From JAAELZ01 sp965237485 (GTDB taxonomy: Bacteria; Pseudomonadota; Gammaproteobacteria; Arenicellales; Poriferihabitantaceae), in contig CBDEFQ010000009.1 in the NCBI GenBank assembly GCA_965237485.1, positions 124,001 through 188,000 of the forward strand: a DNA stretch of 64,000 bases, given 5' to 3'. The notes under the pieces are model-generated. The model was given only the letters and a program-made list of their open reading frames with translations. It was not told the DNA's origin and did no database searches. Below are positions 62,163-64,000 of this stretch, one piece after another (within the stretch, counting starts at the first letter, position 1; each line of letters opens with the position of its first letter). Both the position numbers and the translations under genes were made by a program.

Positions 62163-63830
62163 TTACATATGTTTATGCGCTGCTTCACCGATATTGTCGG
62201 TTCCGCGTTCTTCTAATAATGTGGTTAACCAATCCGGATCCATTTCTGGAACTGACGAGAGTAATAAATCAGTATAAGGGTCATGCGGCGGGGTAAACAT
62301 CTCCTGTTTAGGCCCTTGTTCAATTACCTTGCCTTCTTTCATTACTACAACATGATCGGCGATTGAACGTACGGTCGCCAAATCGTGCGTAATAAACATA
62401 TATGCCAAGTCAAGTTCTGATTGCAGATCATCAAGCAATCGTAATATGCCTTCTGCAACCAATTGGTCTAGCGCACTGGTGACTTCGTCACAAACGATAA
62501 AAGTGGGGTCGGCCGCCAATGCCCGCGCAATTCCAATACGTTGTTTTTGCCCGCCCGACAATTCACCTGGATAGCGAGAGTAGTATTGTTTAGGTTCCAG
62601 CTCAATCAAGTCTAATAATTCGTCAACCCGCTTTTTTAACGCCCCTCCTTTAAGATCTCCGTAAAACGCTGCAGGACGACCAATCAAATCTTTAATTCGT
62701 GACTTAGGGTTTAATGCGGTATCAGCCATTTGGTATATCATTTGCGCCTGCCGTAACTGATCTTTGGTACGATCTTGATAACGCGGCGGTAACTCTTCAC
62801 CGTTAAAGGAAACGGTTCCGGCTAACTGTGGCAAGAGACCAGTGATCGTGCGGGCTGCAGTTGATTTTCCAGAGCCAGATTCCCCAACCACCGCGACCGT
62901 GCGCCCTGCGTAAATATCAAAGCTAACGTCTTTAAGAATTAGGTTGACCCCGTCATAAGCAGCATCAATGCCTTTTACCGAAACCACAGGCACGTCGTCT
63001 TTGCTTGGCAAAGATTTTTGCTCGCGTTGAAAGCTGCGGACCGCCCAAAGAGATTTTGTATAATCGTCCTTAGGACTTTCAAGCATAGTTCGAGTATCTG
63101 CCTCTTCAACTTCGTCGCCCCTAAGTAACACTTTGATGGTATCGGCCATTTGCGCCACTACCGCTAAATCATGGGTAATGTATATAGCGGCAGTGTTGAA
63201 TTGATCGACTATATCTCGAATAGAAGCCAACACCTCAATTTGAGTAGTTACATCAAGCGCGGTGGTAGGCTCATCAAATATAATGAGGTCTGGCCGACAA
63301 CTCATTGCCATTGCCGTCATTGCCCGCTGCAATTGTCCACCGGAAACTTGGTGTGGATAACGAAAGCCAATCTCCGCCGGATTTGGCAAGCGCAGCTTTT
63401 CGTAAAGCTCGATTGCATCTTCTTGGCTCTGCAAGCGCTTTTGGATTCGATAGTGTACAGGCGCCTCCGTGTGCTGATCGATCAGCCTATGTGCTGGATT
63501 GAATGACGCCGCAGCTGACTGCGCTACATAGGCGATTCTCGCCCCGCGTAATGCCCTTAGATCACTGCGAGCGGAAGTGGTTAACTCAATGCTATCAAAT
63601 TCGACACTTCCGCCAGAAATTCGACACCCGTCCCGGGCAAAGCCCATCGCTGCTAAACCAATAGTAGACTTGCCAGCACCCGACTCACCAATCAGTCCCA
63701 GCACTTCGCCGCGATGTAAGGTGATGTCGACACCATGGACAATCTCGAACCATTTATCGTCACCAAAAGCCTCGATACGTAGGTCCTTAATTTTGAGTAA
63801 AACATCTTTGTCTTTCTTAATACCACTCAT
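62163..63830 (-). CDS. Peptide-type ABC transporter ATPase, DppD-DppF fusion
   Basis: 555 residues with two complete ATPase domains: GESGAGKST / VSGGQLQRAMTAMAM / LIIFDEPTTALD and GESGSGKST / LSGGQKQRIGIARAL / FIVCDEVTSALD. Fused ATPases of this kind (YejF-like) serve two-permease peptide importers. It is 18 bp after the permease gene on the minus strand. Confidence 0.93.
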   Translation of the reverse strand: MSGIKKDKDVLLKIKDLRIEAFGDDKWFEIVHGVDITLHRGEVLGLIGESGAGKSTIGLAAMGFARDGCRISGGSVEFDSIELTTSARSDLRALRGARIAYVAQSAAASFNPAHRLIDQHTEAPVHYRIQKRLQSQEDAIELYEKLRLPNPAEIGFRYPHQVSGGQLQRAMTAMAMSCRPDLIIFDEPTTALDVTTQIEVLASIRDIVDQFNTAAIYITHDLAVVAQMADTIKVLLRGDEVEEADTRTMLESPKDDYTKSLWAVRSFQREQKSLPSKDDVPVVSVKGIDAAYDGVNLILKDVSFDIYAGRTVAVVGESGSGKSTAARTITGLLPQLAGTVSFNGEELPPRYQDRTKDQLRQAQMIYQMADTALNPKSRIKDLIGRPAAFYGDLKGGALKKRVDELLDLIELEPKQYYSRYPGELSGGQKQRIGIARALAADPTFIVCDEVTSALDQLVAEGILRLLDDLQSELDLAYMFITHDLATVRSIADHVVVMKEGKVIEQGPKQEMFTPPHDPYTDLLLSSVPEMDPDWLTTLLEERGTDNIGEAAHKHM

Positions 63831-63848
63831 AATAAATTCCCGATTATT

Positions 63849-64000
63849 TTATTTAAGTCCAGATGAACGATAAAGCATCCAATCGACTACAAAATTGATT
63901 GATACCGTTAAAAGTGCAATCGCTGCCGCTGGTATTAACGGAGTAAGTTCGCCAAATGAAATTAAGGTTGCATTTTCTTTTACCATCGAGCCCCAATCAG
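63849..64000 (-). CDS. Peptide-type ABC transporter permease, C-terminal end (rest outside window)
   Basis: The last ~50 codons: DWGSMVKENATLISFGELTP, then LIPAAAIALLTVSINFVVDWMLYRSSGLK and stop. The WGSM motif followed by a final transmembrane helix matches the end of DppC/OppC-type permeases. It precedes the fused ATPase and the binding protein in one operon. Confidence 0.8.
   Translation of the reverse strand, partial: DWGSMVKENATLISFGELTPLIPAAAIALLTVSINFVVDWMLYRSSGLK

Noticed and set aside
1..64000. CRISPR arrays or rRNA genes
   Set aside because: No regularly spaced direct repeats and no rRNA-like conserved stretches were seen.

Overview
The window reads as a piece of a moderately AT-rich marine-type gammaproteobacterial chromosome. 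The core genes support this: an msbA-lpxK-kdsB lipid A/Kdo cluster, mlaFEDCB, gmk-rpoZ-spoT, a long-form GyrB and metK-ahcY. They are interleaved with many insertion sequences and decayed genes. IS families recognised are IS3, two IS256 copies, IS91, IS21 with a nested IS4, IS5 and IS1380, plus three families of short non-autonomous elements. At least ten genes are truncated, frameshifted or internally deleted. That density of fresh IS and pseudogenes suggests a genome losing functions, as in a recent symbiont or after a population bottleneck. The exact taxon cannot be fixed from this sequence.

Layout. 1-914 is the 5' part of a RecB-like repair nuclease gene. 0.97-10.8 kb is a mobile island: nested IS fragments, a Rap1a/Tai-type immunity-like gene followed by an attC-like site (a probable lone integron cassette), an IS91 element carrying its own tyrosine recombinase, a SNF2-type helicase fragment, two IS256 copies flanking this material, and a broken large serine recombinase abutting tRNA-Ser(UGA). 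11.2-17.4 kb (minus) is a housekeeping operon: yicC, gmk, rpoZ, spoT, a low-MW phosphatase, an L,D-transpeptidase and nagZ. An orphan Ser/Thr kinase (plus) follows, then gyrB, ahcY and metK (minus). 24.1-29.4 kb is a hairpin-rich intergenic stretch and an IS21 separating two unrelated gene remnants. 29.4-33.5 kb holds a broken PHP phosphatase gene and the mla phospholipid-transport operon. 34.2-37.6 kb has an M28 peptidase, a decayed YeeE/YedE-persulfide cluster and a DksA-like gene. 38.0-41.9 kb is the lipopolysaccharide cluster.

41.9-52.7 kb is a purine/nucleoside salvage and degradation region. A BMP-type ABC importer (ATPase, two permeases, binding protein) is co-directional with an adenosine deaminase-family enzyme and an AllA-like ureidoglycolate lyase. 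An 8-oxoguanine deaminase-like gene and xdhC diverge from it, separated by a freshly inserted IS5. Next comes a translationally coupled pair of uncharacterised proteins (a 564-residue protein and a DUF3726 protein) followed by a truncated EamA exporter, an IS1380 and remnants of an FAD oxidoreductase, a GNAT and an ApbE. The window ends with dbpA and a peptide-type ABC importer.

Most notable: the probable solitary integron cassette whose attC edge coincides with an IS91 target tetranucleotide; 163-bp MITEs whose ends match the resident IS1380; a 153-bp MITE that is an internal-deletion derivative of the IS at 974; two hairpin arrays, one with A-N-GGA loops resembling Csr/Rsm sponge RNAs; a structured leader before metK; and the uncharacterised DUF3726 gene pair.
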